Assembly (NCBI RefSeq): GCF_030408355.1
Contig: NZ_CP046606.1
Location: 372,001 to 436,000 of the forward strand
Length of the DNA stretch: 64,000 nucleotides
Direction of reading: 5' to 3'
Origin: Corynebacterium afermentans subsp. afermentans
GTDB taxonomy: Bacteria; Actinomycetota; Actinomycetes; Mycobacteriales; Mycobacteriaceae
The notes beneath the pieces are model-generated. The model saw only the letters and a list, made by a program, of their open reading frames with translations, searched no databases and was not told the origin of the DNA. Positions 47,045-56,353 of the stretch are shown here, piece by piece. The translations under genes and the position numbers were made by a program. Position 1 is the stretch's first letter. The number at the start of each line of letters is the position of its first letter.

Positions 47045-49162
47045 ATGACCACAGTCGCAGCCGCGTGGTTCGCCGTGGTGTTTTTCACCCTCCCCGGCTT
47101 TGTGTTTTCCTGGGTCGCCGGCATGAAAGCCCCGGCCGCAGGCGCGGCCGCGCTGCCTGTGACCTTCGGCCTGTTCGGCGTGACTTCCTGGTTCTGGGGG
47201 CTGACCAGTGCGCCCTTTAACCTGTGGACGTTCGGCGTGAGCATGGTCGTGGCCCTTCTAGCGGCCGCGGCATGGCGGTACCTGTTCGTGCGCCGGGCCC
47301 GCCGCGGCGGGGCAGTGAGCTGGCGCCGAGCGCTGTTTCCCGGCGACGTGCGAAAGGGCAGCATCGCCGATCCGTACTGGGTGCTGCCCGCCGCCGGCGT
47401 TGGCGTGGGGGCGTTCATGGCGGCGTCGGACAGGCTGCGCTGGCTCGAGCGCATGCCCAACGGTGTTTTCAATATCGTCCAGGGGTGGGACGTGCAGTGG
47501 CACGCCAACCTGGTGCGCTTCATCATGGACGACGGCATCGCCTCGGCCACCCGGATGGGCGAGCTGCAAAACGTGGAGTCGCAGCTGAAGCTGTTCTACC
47601 CGTCCGCCTACCACGCAGGTATTGCCCTGTTCGGGGAAACGGCGGGCCTGGACCCCATCCCGGCGCTGAACATCGCCTCGGCCGTGCTGCCCGCGCTGGC
47701 GCTGCCGGTCACGCTCGCGTGCCTGGCGTTCGCGTTTTTGCGCTCCACCGGAGTCACGGCGCAGATCGCGGCGGCGCTCGCGGCCATCATGGGGTACGCC
47801 GCCCCGCAGCTGTTCTGGATCCCGGACTACGTGGGCATGTGGCCATACCTACTCGCCGTAGCACTCACCGGCACCGTGACGTGGCTGCTTATCACCGTGC
47901 CGCGCCGGCGCGCCAGCGCCCTGCCCGCCGCACTCGCGTTCGTGGCTGTGCTGTGCGTGCACCCGTCCGCAGTCACCATCGTGGTGCTCGCAGTCGGGTT
48001 CTACTGGCTGACCTCCACCTTGATCTCCCCGGAGCGCACGCGGCTGACGGACACGCTGTGGATCGCGCTGCCCGCCGTCGCCGGCGTCGCCATGTTCGTC
48101 CCGCAGGTGCTCGCCGGCTCCGCCCAAGCGGGCGAGGTGGCCTCTTGGCGCCCCGAGGAAACCCTCGGCGTCGGCGGGGCGTGGGGCACAGCGGCGCGGA
48201 TGGAAACGCGCCACGTGTTGCAATTCTTCCCGGCGTACGACGCCACCGTGCTGCTGTGGCTCGCCGCCGCTGGCGCCGTGGTGTGCCTGCTGTGGCGCCG
48301 CCAGATCTGGCCGGTGCTCTTCTACGCGGTGTCTTTGGCCATTACCGCCAACGCCTTAGTTTCGTTCGACAACACCCTCGGCCACCTGCTCGACTACGTG
48401 GGCAACCTGCATTACAGCACCGGCCACCGCCTGATCATGCCGGTGGTCATGGCGGTCACCGCGTCGGCCGCTATCGCCGTGGCGGCGGGCATTCGCGTGG
48501 TCACGGCAGCGCCCGTCGCAAAGCGGTATGCGAAAGGCGAGCGCACCTCCGCGATCGCGAGCATCGTCGTCGCCTGCATCGTCGCCTCCGCGGCGGTCCC
48601 GATGATCCGCGAGCACACCGACCACGGCGCCGAGAAAACCTACGCCGCCGCCCGCGTCATCGACCGCATGGTCGACGCCGACGACCTCGAAGCCTTCGAC
48701 TGGCTAGCCACCCAACCCGCCGCCTGGGAGGGCCTGACCGCCGGCGACCCCGCCGACGGCTACTCCTGGATGTACGCCTACAACGGCGTGCCCACGTTGA
48801 ACCGCCACTACCTGTGGCCCAACGGCGGCCGCGGCACCAACGGCGACATCATGTACTGGAACGCCGACTTCATCGGCGAAGGCGAGCACAACCTCGTCGA
48901 CGAGACGGTGGAGAACTTGAACGTGAAGTTCTTCCTGCTCAGCCCCGGCGCGTTCTGGCACTACCAGTACCCGCCGTACGAGATGCTGCGCGACTTCTGG
49001 GTTTCAGAAGGCGTCACACCCGTCTACCGCAAGGGCTCCACGGCGATCTTCGCGGTGAACAGCCAGTTCAGTAAGGCGGAGCTGGAGGACATGGTCGCAG
49101 ACGGGCAGGAGAACGGCTCCGACGAGCTGTTTGCGCTCGCGGAGGCCGGTACTGCGCAGTAA
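47045..49162 (+). CDS. Large polytopic membrane protein (DUF6541-like), 705 aa
   Basis: A 705-residue membrane protein. The first about 530 residues hold around 12 hydrophobic helices (FAVVFFTLPGFVFSWVAGMK at the start). A soluble domain of about 170 residues follows, containing WLATQPAAWEGL, a YNGVPTLNRHYLWPNG block and NVKFFLLSPG. The plan of many helices plus an extracytoplasmic C-terminal domain resembles GT-C glycosyltransferases and DUF6541 proteins. A role in cell-wall glycan or lipid glycosylation is plausible but unproven. GGGAGG lies upstream of the ATG. It separates truA from eccB, 40 bp before the latter. Confidence 0.8.
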   Translation: MTTVAAAWFAVVFFTLPGFVFSWVAGMKAPAAGAAALPVTFGLFGVTSWFWGLTSAPFNLWTFGVSMVVALLAAAAWRYLFVRRARRGGAVSWRRALFPGDVRKGSIADPYWVLPAAGVGVGAFMAASDRLRWLERMPNGVFNIVQGWDVQWHANLVRFIMDDGIASATRMGELQNVESQLKLFYPSAYHAGIALFGETAGLDPIPALNIASAVLPALALPVTLACLAFAFLRSTGVTAQIAAALAAIMGYAAPQLFWIPDYVGMWPYLLAVALTGTVTWLLITVPRRRASALPAALAFVAVLCVHPSAVTIVVLAVGFYWLTSTLISPERTRLTDTLWIALPAVAGVAMFVPQVLAGSAQAGEVASWRPEETLGVGGAWGTAARMETRHVLQFFPAYDATVLLWLAAAGAVVCLLWRRQIWPVLFYAVSLAITANALVSFDNTLGHLLDYVGNLHYSTGHRLIMPVVMAVTASAAIAVAAGIRVVTAAPVAKRYAKGERTSAIASIVVACIVASAAVPMIREHTDHGAEKTYAAARVIDRMVDADDLEAFDWLATQPAAWEGLTAGDPADGYSWMYAYNGVPTLNRHYLWPNGGRGTNGDIMYWNADFIGEGEHNLVDETVENLNVKFFLLSPGAFWHYQYPPYEMLRDFWVSEGVTPVYRKGSTAIFAVNSQFSKAELEDMVADGQENGSDELFALAEAGTAQ

Positions 49163-49202
49163 GCTTTGCGCCAGGTGTTTTTCTCGGGGGAGGGGAATTG
49201 TC

Positions 49203-50417
49203 ATGGCGAAGCTTTTGCCAACCACGCGTGCCCAGGTGTCGGGGCACAAGTTCATGCGCCGACGTATGGAACACGGCCTGATCTTCGGCGATATCCGCAT
49301 GATCCACGATCCGCTGGCCGCGCGGCGCCGTGCGACCATTTTCGGCACCGCGGCGGTGGTGATGATCGCGGGCGTGATGGGGCTGTTTGCGTGGATGCGT
49401 CCGAACGCTGATCCGGGGGATGCGCCGATTGTGCGCGCCACGGACGGCACACTGTACGTGCGCGTGGGGGCGGCGGCGCACCCGGTGACGAACTTGGCGT
49501 CGGCGCGCTTGATCGCCGGCCAGGCGGCTGAGCCGGCGCGCATCGGCGACGAGAAACTCGCCGAGTTGCCGCGCGGTGTGCCGGTGGGCATCGTCGCAGC
49601 ACCAGGCATGTTCGCGCCCGAAGGCACGCGTTTGGCCAGCTGGTCGGTGTGCGGCGCGGACACGATCACGGTGGTTGCGGGTGAGGCTCCGGAGCCATTG
49701 CCTATCGACGCCGCAGTCCTCGCCGCCGATGCCACCCGCGAGTGGGTCGTCACCGCCCAGGGGCGGCGCTTGCTGCCGGAGGCGAACACCCCGCAGGGCC
49801 GCGTGATCCGCCGAGCGCTGGGAATCACCCCGGACACGCCCCGGTGGTCGCCGCCGACGCAGGTCATCTCGGCGTTGCAGGAGTTGCCGCCGGCGGCGCT
49901 GCCGGATCCGCTGCCGCAGATCATCGACGCGGACGATACTTCCTGGGCGCTTTTAGACGGCCGCATCCAACCGATCACCGCCACCCAGCGCACCATCCTG
50001 CTGGATGCGGGAGCGAAGGCCGCCGTCGCGAGCCGTGAGAGCCTGGCGTCTTACCCGGACGCCGAGGAGGAACTGCGCCTGCCGGGGGAGCGGCCGCGGT
50101 GGATGGAGCCGCACCTAGCGTGCGTGGACCAGGGCCGCGGCGGGGCAACCGTAGACGAGGTGCCGGAGGGCATTGAGCTTTCGGGAACGTCCGTGGCCAC
50201 CCATTTCGCGGGGTTGGATGGCGGCTCCGTCGGGGTGGATTCGGGCCACGGGTTCCACGTGGTCTCCGCCAACGGGCTGCGCCACCGCGCACCGGACGCG
50301 GAAACCCTGGCCACAGTGGGCGCGGCGCACGTGGAGGACGTGCCGTGGGAGATCGTCGCCTTGCTGCCGGAGGGCGCGGAGCTTACGCGCGACTCGGCGC
50401 TTCAGGCGACCTATTAG
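49203..50417 (+). CDS. eccB: Type VII secretion membrane protein EccB
   Basis: EccB is a core subunit of the ESX membrane complex with one transmembrane helix and a periplasmic domain. The ATG at 49203 follows GGGGGAGGGG and gives MAKLLPTTRAQVSGHKFMRR, the family N-terminus. The helix is at about residues 42-62 (ATIFGTAAVVMIAGVMGLFA). The periplasmic part contains the conserved cysteine pair (WSVCGAD and LACVDQG). At 404 residues it is shorter than the roughly 470-500 of mycobacterial EccB. It is convergent with mycP, with only 7 bp between the stops. Confidence 0.92.
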   Translation: MAKLLPTTRAQVSGHKFMRRRMEHGLIFGDIRMIHDPLAARRRATIFGTAAVVMIAGVMGLFAWMRPNADPGDAPIVRATDGTLYVRVGAAAHPVTNLASARLIAGQAAEPARIGDEKLAELPRGVPVGIVAAPGMFAPEGTRLASWSVCGADTITVVAGEAPEPLPIDAAVLAADATREWVVTAQGRRLLPEANTPQGRVIRRALGITPDTPRWSPPTQVISALQELPPAALPDPLPQIIDADDTSWALLDGRIQPITATQRTILLDAGAKAAVASRESLASYPDAEEELRLPGERPRWMEPHLACVDQGRGGATVDEVPEGIELSGTSVATHFAGLDGGSVGVDSGHGFHVVSANGLRHRAPDAETLATVGAAHVEDVPWEIVALLPEGAELTRDSALQATY

Positions 50418-50424
50418 GTCCGTA

Positions 50425-51498
50425 TTACCGTCGGCCGGCGCGCAGCGCGACCACCAGGGCCGCCATGGCGAGCGCCGCCCCGGCGAGCAATCCGAGCCTG
50501 CCCACGGCCGCGTTGGGCTGCTTATCGACGGCGCGCACCTGCGCCGTCGGGCGGTCCGCCAGCTCGTGCGGTGTTAGTTGGGTCAGCGCGGCAAGCGGAT
50601 CGATCGCGCCGCCGCCGGGTTGAGCGGAGGCGTCGATCAGCGAGCGCACATGCTCCGGAGTAATGCCGGGGTAGCGCGACTGCAACAGCGCCACGGTGCC
50701 GCTGACCACCGGGGTGGCGAAGCTCGTGCCAGCGTAGGGGCGAACCCCGTCTTTTTCCAGCGTGCCCTCTGCCCACCCGCCCGGCGCGAGCGCGGCCGGG
50801 ACATGCCCCGGCGCAGACAGCGCGGCGGGCAGGGAGTAGTCGGCGAGGGTGTGGTCGTTTGCGCGCGCGGCCACCGCGAGCACGGTGGGGAAGAGGGCGG
50901 GGAAAACCTCGAAGCCGGGTTCGCAGTCGGGCCCCGCGTTGCCGGCGGCGGCAACGACCACCGCGCCTTGCGCCTCGGCGCGGTGGAGGGCGCCGGTGAT
51001 GCCGGAGGTGTCGATGCGCGCCGCGAATCCGGGTTCCAGGCAGGACACGACGGAAATGTTGAGCACGCTCGCGCCCTCGTCGAGGGCGTTGTGGATCGCG
51101 TCGGTGAGCGTTTGTAGGTTACCGGCGTCAACGTCGCGGTAGTGCGCCGAGGTCTGCCGGACCGAGATGATCTCCGCGTCCGGGGCGATGCCGAGGGTGC
51201 GCCCGGCGATCACCCCGGCGACGGCGGTGCCGTGGTTGTCGCAGTCGTGCAGCGCGTCCGCGGCGACGAAGTCGCGGCCGCCGCGCAAGTGGGCGATCTC
51301 GGGGTGCGGCGCGACCCCGGTGTCGATCACCGCCACGCGCACCCCGGCGCCGGTGGCGAACTCCCGCAGGTTTTCGGTCGCGGGGGAAGCAGCAGGCTTA
51401 TCGACGAGCGCCGGCACCGCGCACGCCACATCCTGGGCGGAAGCAGACACCGGTGTGAGGCTCAGCGCGAACAGAGCGATGGCGGTGAGTTTGCGCAT
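50425..51498 (-). CDS. mycP: Mycosin, subtilisin-like protease of the ESX system
   Basis: MycP is a membrane-anchored S8 serine protease that stabilises the ESX complex. The 357 residues begin with a signal peptide (LTAIALFALSLTPVSASAQ) and end with a membrane anchor (LGLLAGAALAMAALVVALRA). The catalytic triad is Asp59 (VIDTGVAPHP), His89 (DNHGTAVAGV) and Ser259 (GTSFATPVVSG), with the oxyanion Asn187 in AAAGNAGPDC. The gene is separated by one base from the eccD stop, so both form an operon. All active-site residues are intact. Confidence 0.95.
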   Translation of the reverse strand: MRKLTAIALFALSLTPVSASAQDVACAVPALVDKPAASPATENLREFATGAGVRVAVIDTGVAPHPEIAHLRGGRDFVAADALHDCDNHGTAVAGVIAGRTLGIAPDAEIISVRQTSAHYRDVDAGNLQTLTDAIHNALDEGASVLNISVVSCLEPGFAARIDTSGITGALHRAEAQGAVVVAAAGNAGPDCEPGFEVFPALFPTVLAVAARANDHTLADYSLPAALSAPGHVPAALAPGGWAEGTLEKDGVRPYAGTSFATPVVSGTVALLQSRYPGITPEHVRSLIDASAQPGGGAIDPLAALTQLTPHELADRPTAQVRAVDKQPNAAVGRLGLLAGAALAMAALVVALRAGRR

Positions 51499-51499
51499 C

Positions 51500-52801
51500 T
51501 TAGAGCCCCCGGATCAGGCCGAACAACCCGGTTAAGTGCACCGCCAGCGGGATCACGGCGATGGTGGCGGCGATCTCGGCGCGCTCGAACCACACGATGG
51601 TGGTCGGCTCCACATCCGGCACGCGCGGCGCCCACGCGACCGTCGCCGCGGCAGCGATGGCAGCGAGCGCGGCGACGGCGATGCACGCCGGGTGCCCGGT
51701 CTTCGCGGCGGCGGCCGCGGCGGCGATGACGGCGGAAAGGGCCACCGCGGTCAGGCAGGCCCGCGGCACAGCCCAGTGCTGGCGCGAGGCGTAGACCACC
51801 AGCGCCGCCGCCACCCCCAGGCAGAATGCGAACGTCCACGCCCCGCCGGCCCGGCCCAGCCACCAAAGCGCCGGCACGCAGCACGCGGCGATCGCCGCCG
51901 AGATGGCGGAGGCGATGATGGCAGCGGCGGCGCTGCGGGCGTCCACGTCGCGTTGGTAGTCGTCGGAACGGTCGAACTCTTCGCCGGCGGTGGGCACCCG
52001 CGGCACCACCAACCCCGCCGCGCGGGTGGCCGCGCCGGGCGTGGCCACCACCCCGAGCACCCCCGTCAGCACCGTCAGCGCGGGCGGGGCGAGCGGGCCC
52101 GGCAGCCACACGCCGGCCGCCCCGGCGCCGCCAAGCACGCAGACCGCGGCCGTGAACGCCACCTGCGCCGCCCCGGCCAACCCCAGCGCGACGCCGATGC
52201 CGACGGCCACTGCCGCCGTGAGCAGCGCCGCCAGCGCCCCGAGCCCAAGCGAGGGCGCATCGCCGCCACCGGCAACCCACACGCCCGCGGCGAGCCCCGC
52301 CAGCAGCGGCACGGGAGCAAACGCCGGGCGCGACCTGCCAATCGACGCCACCACCAACGCCAACAGCGCCACCGCACCCAACGCGACCGGCCACGGCGCA
52401 AACACCCGCGCAAGCAGGAGCACCGCCGTCAGACCCGCGAACGTCGCCGCCGCGTCCAACCCGCGAATCTGCCGTGCCGACTCGGCTGCCCCGGCCAGAG
52501 CGTCGGCCGCGTCGCGCACCACCGGCGGGGGCGTGGGTTCTTGGGGGTGGAGGGAGACGGTGGCGCCGTCGTGAAGCTTGAGCGCGTACAGCGGCGTGTG
52601 CATATCCAGCACTACTCCGCCCGCGGTGGTGGCTTGCCACGGGCGGTGCACCTCCGGCAGCTCCACCAGGCGCGCGAGTTCCGGCAGCACCTCCGAAAGC
52701 GTCGACGACGTCGGCAGCGTGACGTCGATGTCGCGGTGGAACGCGACAACCGAAATGCGGACAGTAACGCGCACGATGTGGTGCGCAGACGTTGCAACCA
52801 A
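51500..52801 (-). CDS. eccD: Type VII secretion channel protein EccD
   Basis: EccD is the polytopic core of the ESX pore. The N-terminal 95 residues form a YukD/ubiquitin-like domain (RVTVRISVVAFHRDIDVTLP). About 11 transmembrane segments follow, rich in Ala/Val/Leu, to residue 433. The end is TVAWAPRVPDVEPTTIVWFE and a last helix. The start is unclear: the longest frame begins with TTG at 52801, and a GTG at 52774 would give VRVTVRI directly; neither has a ribosome binding site. It is divergent from eccC. Confidence 0.9.
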   Translation of the reverse strand: MVATSAHHIVRVTVRISVVAFHRDIDVTLPTSSTLSEVLPELARLVELPEVHRPWQATTAGGVVLDMHTPLYALKLHDGATVSLHPQEPTPPPVVRDAADALAGAAESARQIRGLDAAATFAGLTAVLLLARVFAPWPVALGAVALLALVVASIGRSRPAFAPVPLLAGLAAGVWVAGGGDAPSLGLGALAALLTAAVAVGIGVALGLAGAAQVAFTAAVCVLGGAGAAGVWLPGPLAPPALTVLTGVLGVVATPGAATRAAGLVVPRVPTAGEEFDRSDDYQRDVDARSAAAAIIASAISAAIAACCVPALWWLGRAGGAWTFAFCLGVAAALVVYASRQHWAVPRACLTAVALSAVIAAAAAAAKTGHPACIAVAALAAIAAAATVAWAPRVPDVEPTTIVWFERAEIAATIAVIPLAVHLTGLFGLIRGL

Positions 52802-52865
52802 CTTTCAAACCCCCGAAATATCAGGCGCGGCCCCCATTCGCCGCGCGACGGGACACAGTATGGCC

Positions 52866-52904
52866 TACAATCCTCAGCGCGTCCACAGTTCGGGGGAACT
52901 GTGG
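52866..52904 (+). promoter_or_regulatory. eccC promoter candidate with palindrome
   Basis: A TACAAT -10 candidate lies at 52866-52871. Just below it is a perfect palindrome CCACAGTT-CGGGGG-AACTGTGG (52883-52904). The palindrome would fall in the 5' untranslated region of eccC and could be an operator or an mRNA hairpin. No clear -35 is visible. Confidence 0.45.
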
Positions 52905-52930
52905 GAAAACACAAGGGGGGAGAATCCACG

Positions 52931-55900
52931 ATGCTTGGCCTCGACTACGACCAAGTGCTCGCACCAACAACCGGCGCACCAGACGCCGCGATCGACGCCG
53001 CGCCGCCGCCGACCGGCACCTTGCGCGCCGAGCCCGTGCCCGCGGCGCAAAAGCCGCAGTCGCCGCCGGTGATAAAGATCCTGCTGCCGGTGGTGATGGT
53101 GGTGGCAGTCGGCGCGGTGATGGTGCTCATGGCCACCTCCGGCCGCGCTGTGAGCCCGATGATGCTGATCTTTCCGCTGATGATGCTCTTCGGGCTCGTC
53201 GGCATGTTCAACCCGCAGGAAAAGCAGGGCGACATCGACGAGACCCGCCGCGTCTACCTGCGCCACCTGGACGCGCTGGCGAAGAAAGCCCGCGCGAACG
53301 CCGCGACGCAGCGCACGCACGCCACCGCGCTGCACCCCGCGCCGGGCGAGCTGGTGGCCGCGGTGCCGGTGGAGCGCATCTGGGAGCGTGCAGGCGCCCC
53401 GACGGTGCGGCTGGGCACCGGTGCGGGCGCGCTGTGCACCCCGGTGGACGTGGACGACCCCGGCAGCCCCGAGGATTTGGACCCGGTGTGCGCGGTGAGC
53501 CTGCGCCGCGCCGTAGCGGCGGTGAGCACGGTGCCGGGCATGCCGATGCTGGTCCAGCTCGACGCGTTCGACGCGATCACGCTCGCCGGGCCGGCGGCGG
53601 CCGATGTGGCGCGCTCGATCGTGTGCCAGCTGGCGTTTTTCTACGGCCCGGAAAAGGTCCGCATAGACGCGCCGTTCGCCTGGGCGAAGTGGCTGCCGCA
53701 CGCGCGCAGCGACGGGGCGTTTCGCATCTCGCTTATCGACGGCCACGCCTCTCCCGCACCCACCGACTCCGACCTGGTGGTGACCATCCACGACGACCCG
53801 GACTTCTTCGCCGACCCGGACGCGTTCCACCTGGTCTGCACCGACGTGCTGGAAGCTGTCACGGCGCAGGGGGTGGAGCAGCTGGGCGTGCCGGATAGGT
53901 TCACGGATGCGGAGGCGGAGTTCGTCGCTAGGCACTTAGGCTTTTATCGCCGCCCCGACGGGGCGGTGGAGGCTGGCGGGGATTTTCTGTCCATGCTGGG
54001 TGTGCCGGACGTCGATGCGCTGGATGCGCACACGATGTGGCCGGGGGTGCGCAACAAGCTGACCGTGCCCATCGGCGCGACTCCCGACGGCCATCCGGTG
54101 TACCTGGATTTGAAGGAGGCGGCGCTGGGCGGGATGGGCCCGCACGGGCTGTGCATCGGGGCGACGGGCTCCGGTAAGTCGGAGCTGCTGCGGACCCTGG
54201 TGGTGGCGCTGGCGGCGACGCACTCGCCGGACGAGCTGAACTTTGTACTCGTGGACTTCAAAGGCGGCGCGACGTTTTTGGGCTGTGAGTCGCTGCCGCA
54301 CACCGCCGCGGTGATCACCAACTTGGAGGACGAGGCGGTGCTGGTGGAGCGCATGTTCGACGCCATTTCCGGCGAGATGCACCGCCGCCAGGAACTGCTG
54401 CGGGCCGCCGGCAATTTCGCCAACATCACGGACTACACCAAGGCGGGCAACACGCTGCCGTCGCTGGTCATCGTGGTCGACGAGTTCACCGAGCTGCTCA
54501 CCCAGCACCCACACTTTGCGGACCTGTTCGTGGCGGTGGGCAGGCTCGGCCGTTCGCTGGGCGTGCACCTTTTGCTCGCCTCGCAGCGGCTGGAGGAGGG
54601 CAAGTTGCGCGGGCTGGATTCGCACCTGTCCTACCGCATCGGCCTGAAGACGTTCTCCGCCGGCGAGTCCCGCCAAGTCCTCGGCGTGCCGGACGCCTAC
54701 GAGCTGCCCGGCGAGCCCGGGTCCGGCTACCTCAAAGCCGGCATGGAGCTGACCCGCTTCCGCGCGGCCTACGTCTCCGGCCCGCTGACGCGCACGGTGG
54801 TTGAGCACCCCGGCGAGCAGCACGTGCGGCTGTTCACCGGCAACGAGATCGAACTGGCGCCCACCGCCTACGTTGAGGAGGACCGCTCCACCACGCTGCT
54901 GGACGCGGTGGTGGCTAAGGCCCGCGAGGTCGCCGATGCCCGCGGCATGCACGCGCACCAGGTGTGGCTGCCGCCGCTGCCGGAGCGCATCCCGCTGTCG
55001 CAGGCGCACGGGGCGCTCGGGCTTATCGACGAACCCTTCAAGCAGCGCCAGACCCCCTTCCACTTGGACCTGGATACCGCCGGCGGGCACGTCGCCATCG
55101 CGGGCGGGCCGCAGACGGGCAAAACGATGGCGGTGCGGAGCATCGTGGCCACGCACATGCGCGAGGGGTTGGCCGTCTACGTCATCGGCGACGTACCGGA
55201 GCTCGAGGCGCTGCCGCATGTCGCCGGCGTGGCCAGCATGAAAGACGCCGAGCGCACCCGCCGCATCGTCGACGAAGTCACCGGGTTCCTCGACCACCCG
55301 CGGCCTGTCATGCTGGTTGTCGACGGCTGGCACGCCCTCGACGAGGACCTGCGCGAACCGCTCGCCCGCATCGCCTCCGAAGGCCCCGACGCCGGCATCC
55401 ACCTCGTGGTGACCACCCAGCGCTGGAGCGCGATCCGCCCGAACGTGCGCGACCTCATCGGCACCCGCCTCGAGCTGCGGCTGACAGAACCGATGGACTC
55501 GTTGATCAACCGCAAACACCAAGAGAAGCTGCCCGCCACGCCCGGCCGCGGCCTGACCCCGGACGGCAAAACCGTCCAGCTCGTCTTCACCAGCGGCGAG
55601 GACATCGCCCACCTCGCGGCCACCGCCGACCAGGCGCCGGTGGAGAAGTTGCGGGTGCTGCCGGAGGCCGTGGCTACGCACTCGCTTCTCGACGGCCAAA
55701 GGATCCCCCTCGGCATCGGCGGCCCCGCCCTCGAACCCGTGTACTCCTCCGGGCACATCCTCGTCATCGGCGCTGGCGGCTGCGGGAAATCCACCTTCAT
55801 CGCCAGCACAATCGCCGCGGTGGAGCACATGGGCCGCGAGGCCGCCCGGATGGTGGTGCTCGACCCGAAGCGCGCGCACCTCGGCCGCGCCGACGAGGAC

Positions 55901-56353
55901 ATGGTCGCCGCGTACGCCGCATCCACCAGCGCGATCACGCAGGCCGCCAAATCGCTCGCCGTCACGCTGCAGTCGCGCCTGCCCAGCGCTGAGGTGACCC
56001 CGGAGCAGCTGCGAAAGCGGTCCTGGTGGTCGGGTCCCGAGCTGTATCTGATCATCGACGACTACGAACTCGTCGGCGAAGACCCGCTCCGGCCGATCGC
56101 GGATCTTCTGCCGCACGCGCGCGACATCGGCCTGCACGTCGTGGCAGCCCGCAAATTCGGCGGCGTCTCGCGCGCCCTGTTCGGGCCGTTTTTGACCGCG
56201 CTGAAGGACCTGCAGCCCGACGTGCTGCTCATGGACGGCACCCGCGACGAAGGCGCCATCTTCGGCGTGCGGCCCAGCCCGCAACAACCCGGCCGCGCCA
56301 CCTGGATCCATGGCGAAGCGCGCGGCACCGTCCAACTCCCGGAGGCACAATGA
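52931..56353 (+). CDS. eccC: Type VII secretion ATPase EccC (EccCa-EccCb fusion)
   Basis: EccC is the FtsK/SpoIIIE-type motor that recognises ESX substrates. I chose the ATG at 52931, after GGGGGGAG, giving 1140 residues. Two membrane helices lie near residues 50-100 (VVMVVAVGAVMVLMATSG; MMLIFPLMMLFGLVGMFNP). Three P-loop domains follow: Lys416 in GATGSGKS, Lys731 in GGPQTGKT and Lys953 in GAGGCGKS. Walker B is intact in domain 1 (VIVVDEF) but lacks the Glu in domain 2 (VVDGW) and domain 3 (IIDDY), as often seen in this family. The frame continues upstream on paper, but that part overlaps eccD and lacks coding character. The stop overlaps the next gene by 4 bp. Confidence 0.96.
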   Translation: MLGLDYDQVLAPTTGAPDAAIDAAPPPTGTLRAEPVPAAQKPQSPPVIKILLPVVMVVAVGAVMVLMATSGRAVSPMMLIFPLMMLFGLVGMFNPQEKQGDIDETRRVYLRHLDALAKKARANAATQRTHATALHPAPGELVAAVPVERIWERAGAPTVRLGTGAGALCTPVDVDDPGSPEDLDPVCAVSLRRAVAAVSTVPGMPMLVQLDAFDAITLAGPAAADVARSIVCQLAFFYGPEKVRIDAPFAWAKWLPHARSDGAFRISLIDGHASPAPTDSDLVVTIHDDPDFFADPDAFHLVCTDVLEAVTAQGVEQLGVPDRFTDAEAEFVARHLGFYRRPDGAVEAGGDFLSMLGVPDVDALDAHTMWPGVRNKLTVPIGATPDGHPVYLDLKEAALGGMGPHGLCIGATGSGKSELLRTLVVALAATHSPDELNFVLVDFKGGATFLGCESLPHTAAVITNLEDEAVLVERMFDAISGEMHRRQELLRAAGNFANITDYTKAGNTLPSLVIVVDEFTELLTQHPHFADLFVAVGRLGRSLGVHLLLASQRLEEGKLRGLDSHLSYRIGLKTFSAGESRQVLGVPDAYELPGEPGSGYLKAGMELTRFRAAYVSGPLTRTVVEHPGEQHVRLFTGNEIELAPTAYVEEDRSTTLLDAVVAKAREVADARGMHAHQVWLPPLPERIPLSQAHGALGLIDEPFKQRQTPFHLDLDTAGGHVAIAGGPQTGKTMAVRSIVATHMREGLAVYVIGDVPELEALPHVAGVASMKDAERTRRIVDEVTGFLDHPRPVMLVVDGWHALDEDLREPLARIASEGPDAGIHLVVTTQRWSAIRPNVRDLIGTRLELRLTEPMDSLINRKHQEKLPATPGRGLTPDGKTVQLVFTSGEDIAHLAATADQAPVEKLRVLPEAVATHSLLDGQRIPLGIGGPALEPVYSSGHILVIGAGGCGKSTFIASTIAAVEHMGREAARMVVLDPKRAHLGRADEDMVAAYAASTSAITQAAKSLAVTLQSRLPSAEVTPEQLRKRSWWSGPELYLIIDDYELVGEDPLRPIADLLPHARDIGLHVVAARKFGGVSRALFGPFLTALKDLQPDVLLMDGTRDEGAIFGVRPSPQQPGRATWIHGEARGTVQLPEAQ

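Noticed and set aside
51536..52930. Apparent N-terminal extension of eccC
   Set aside because: The frame overlaps all of eccD on the opposite strand, is Arg/Gly/His-rich and ends where a good ribosome binding site and the family N-terminus begin at 52931.
53936..56350. 804-codon open frame antisense to eccC
   Set aside because: It mirrors the eccC codon structure and lacks a start context or any recognisable motif.
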